DNA from: Chrysogorgia sp. JL179-B06
Lineage: Eukaryota; Cnidaria; Anthozoa; Scleralcyonacea; Chrysogorgiidae
DNA length: 64,000 bases
Assembly: GCA_035772405.1 (NCBI GenBank)
Contig: JAYKKM010000439.1
Span: forward strand, 7,451,501-7,515,500
Direction: 5' to 3'
The notes under the pieces were generated by a model, which saw nothing but the letters and a program-made list of their open reading frames with translations, made no database searches and had not been told where the DNA came from. This document shows, piece by piece, positions 61,881 through 64,000 of the stretch. The position numbers and the translations under genes are program-made. Position 1 is the first letter of the stretch. Every line of letters starts with the position of its first letter.

Positions 61881-64000
61881 TTATTAGCTTCGCCATTAAT
61901 ACAAGACATAAATCAGACATATAACTAACTACTTAGACTTATACATACATGGCAGGGATACCGCAACAGCTAGAGCCAATTACCGCGGACCCAATAACAA
62001 AAAACAAATAAAATGTATAACAAGGAATTACAAGATTAAATAACAACTACATACAGCAATTAATATTTTTTTAAGTAATCGGGCGAGTAAGCGGTCGCAC
62101 ACAATTACATTTCAAGCAAACTGACTTAAAAGTTCGTGGATTGTCAGGATTGTATGTGTCTAAAGATGCCTTGTAGTAGTTAAATAGAACCGATTTGAAC
62201 AAAGTTAAATTAACCATACTGAGATCAAATTCATCTGCTAAGGAATTCCAGACCCTACAGGTTCTGACAATGAATGATCTTTGATAAGTGGTAGTTTTAC
62301 ATTTACGAAGAATAAACTTGGTCCTATTACTATTAGATGATCTAGTGGGTCTGGTGTAACGGACAATAGGAAGTACAGAGGAGTCTATTGTAACAAGGCC
62401 ATGAATTATCTTAAAAAAGAAAATCAAATCTAAAAGTTCGTGCCAATAACAGTAGGAATAAGATTCAAAGACACTAGCCTAGTATTATAATGTACAGTAG
62501 AGGAGTACGGTAGGTTCAAGATATATCTTGTTGCACGCCTTTGTATACGTTCTACTTTGTTAATCAGGTCGATGGACTGTGGCGCCCAAATCTGAGACGC
62601 ATATCCTAGGTGAGAACGTACTAAGCTCAGGTATAGTGTACGCCGAATAGTTGTTTTATGGATAAACTTTGTATTCCGCTTGATGTATCCTAAAAGTTTG
62701 TTAGCCCGTGTGGATTGTTCATTTACTTGCTTTTTCCATGTTAAATCTTTCGTTACCCATACGCCGAGGTCACGTTCCACATCGGATCTTATTAAGGGAA
62801 TGTTATTCAATTTATACGAAGATACAACTGGGTTAGACTTCCTGGTAATGCATTGATGTTTGCATTTGGTCTCATTGAAAAGCAGGCCAGAAGATCTTGA
62901 CCACATTTCCAAATTTTCTAAGTCCATCTGGAGGGTGGCAACATCATTTATAGGCTCTTAATTTCCCTCATGATTTTCGTGTCGTCGGCATACATCACAA
63001 CTCGGCTGCCTGTTACAGCTTCAGGGAGGTCATTAGAATATAACAGAAAGAGAGCTGGACCCAATATGGATCCTTGAGGTACTCCCGAACCTACAGGAAG
63101 TTCCTTCGATGTGGCACCTAGTACAGTTACTCGTTGATGGCGGCCAGTTAAATAAGAAGAAAACCAGTTGAGTAAGTTACCACCAAACCCAGCTGCATTC
63201 AACTTCTGCACGAGGCGCTTATGACTAACCATGTTGAAGGCTTTCGACATGTCCAGATATACTGTGTCAATCTGGCTGCCATTATCCAATAATGAGCCAA
63301 TGAAGTCGTGGGCCTCTAAAAGGTTGGTTACACACGATTTTCCTGTGAGAAATCCATGTTGACATGTCGAAAGTAGGTGGTACATGTGGTCTTTGATATT
63401 ATTTAACACACAACGTTCAAGTGTTTTAGACACTATTGACAATAGTGAGATAGGACGATAGTTTTCGACATGATTCTTATCTTCTTTTTTGTGGATGGGA
63501 ACAACATTGGCTAATTTCCATTCCTTCGGTAAAGATCCAAGTTGCAGTGATTTGTTAAAAAGTTGGCAAAGAGACGGTGCAATAACCGAAGCGGTTTCTT
63601 TGAGTAATTTAGCCGGGATTTCGTCCGGACCGGTGGCCTTGCCAACATCTAAAGCTTCAAGTGCAGCTTGGATTTCATTCACGGTAAGGGTCAAATCAGT
63701 CATAACCACGGCTGGAAGTTCGCATATAGGTTCCTCTACTTGGTCATCGGTTATGAATACTGAGGTAAAATACTTATTAAACAGGTCAGCAATTCTTGAA
63801 GGAGTATCGGCACTTAACCTTAATGAATGTGTTTGGTCCACATTGGTGCCAGTTGCCATGGAGACAAACTCAGGTATATGGTGTGTCTTTGATTTTAACT
63901 TCATGACTGACCAAAATCTCTTCGGATTAACCTTAAAGCTGGCATCAATAGAATCGAAGAACTTCTCTCGGTTTTCCCTAAGCATTTTTTAACTTCAGAG
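61879..64000 (-). mobile_element. LINE (Jockey/CR1-like), 3' part, runs off window
   Basis: The minus-strand element carries RT, C-terminal domain and a ~190-bp 3' UTR ending GGCGAAGCTAATAAAT before (TA)n. The N-terminal endonuclease would lie beyond 64000. It is broken by two frameshifts. Confidence 0.85.
62071..63985 (-). pseudogene. LINE reverse transcriptase with two frameshifts
   Basis: Segments 63985-62948, 62927-62430 and 62427-62071 together form one RT plus C-terminal domain. Motifs in the first segment: GKATGPDEIPAKLLK; ENYRPISLLSIVSKTLE; motif A TVYLDMSKAFNMVSH (catalytic Asp kept, the usual second Asp of AFD is Asn); motif B GVPQGSILGPALF; motif C MYADD. The second segment holds the thumb (DVERDLGVWVTKDLTW) and RIQRRATRYI; the third holds VRTCRVWNSLADEF. 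Frame changes lie near 62950 and near 62440. The reading frame enters from beyond the window edge, so the first Met is not necessarily a start. Confidence 0.83.

Noticed and set aside
63489..63992. 167-codon plus-strand frame over the LINE
   Set aside because: Antisense of the RT reading frame.

Overview
The window looks like nuclear DNA of an invertebrate animal, most plausibly a cnidarian. This is inferred from a metazoan-type 5S rRNA gene, an intronless class A GPCR, Penelope-like and LINE retroelements, tRNA-derived SINEs, and AT-rich intergenic DNA full of long (TA)n and (TCTA)n tracts. No species can be named from the sequence alone, and nothing bacterial or viral was seen.

Region 1 (1-39978) is one continuous head-to-tail tandem array with 82 copies of the 5S rRNA gene on the + strand. 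The unit is mostly 486 or 489 bp. Each gene is 118 nt with a perfect terminal stem and a T5 Pol III terminator. Each spacer holds an inverted repeat whose arms match the conserved 5' end of U2 snRNA. The main variable site in the array is a 0-3 nt insertion (none, A, TA or TTA) in the right arm of that hairpin, and it reveals dimeric higher-order structure. The last four units are divergent (two 5S copies share substitutions that break helix I), and the array stops abruptly at 39978. It also runs off the left edge of the window.

Region 2 (39979-50228) is gene-poor. It contains a duplicated ~190 bp interspersed element, a (TA)n tract joined to a 520 bp decamer minisatellite open in all three forward frames, a LINE-like 3' end, one convincing protein gene (a 495-aa rhodopsin-class GPCR at 45500-46987), a SINE fragment and a TTAA-flanked MITE.

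Region 3 (50229-64000) is a retroelement graveyard. It holds a perfect 54-bp palindrome made of two Penelope-like element (PLE) 3' ends; a PLE flanked by 71-bp direct repeats with an inverted 5'-truncated copy beside it; a third PLE tail; a 5'-truncated LINE between two (TCTA)n arrays; decayed LINE relics, one expanded by an in-frame 18-bp minisatellite; a short 18S rRNA fragment; a 265-bp inverted repeat; and a second LINE on the minus strand running off the right edge. Many retroelement ends abut (TA)n. Several repeats carry a hammerhead-ribozyme-like CUGANGA...GAAA core.

The genes do not form a pathway. The functional content is the 5S cluster and the GPCR; the rest is mobile-element and satellite biology.
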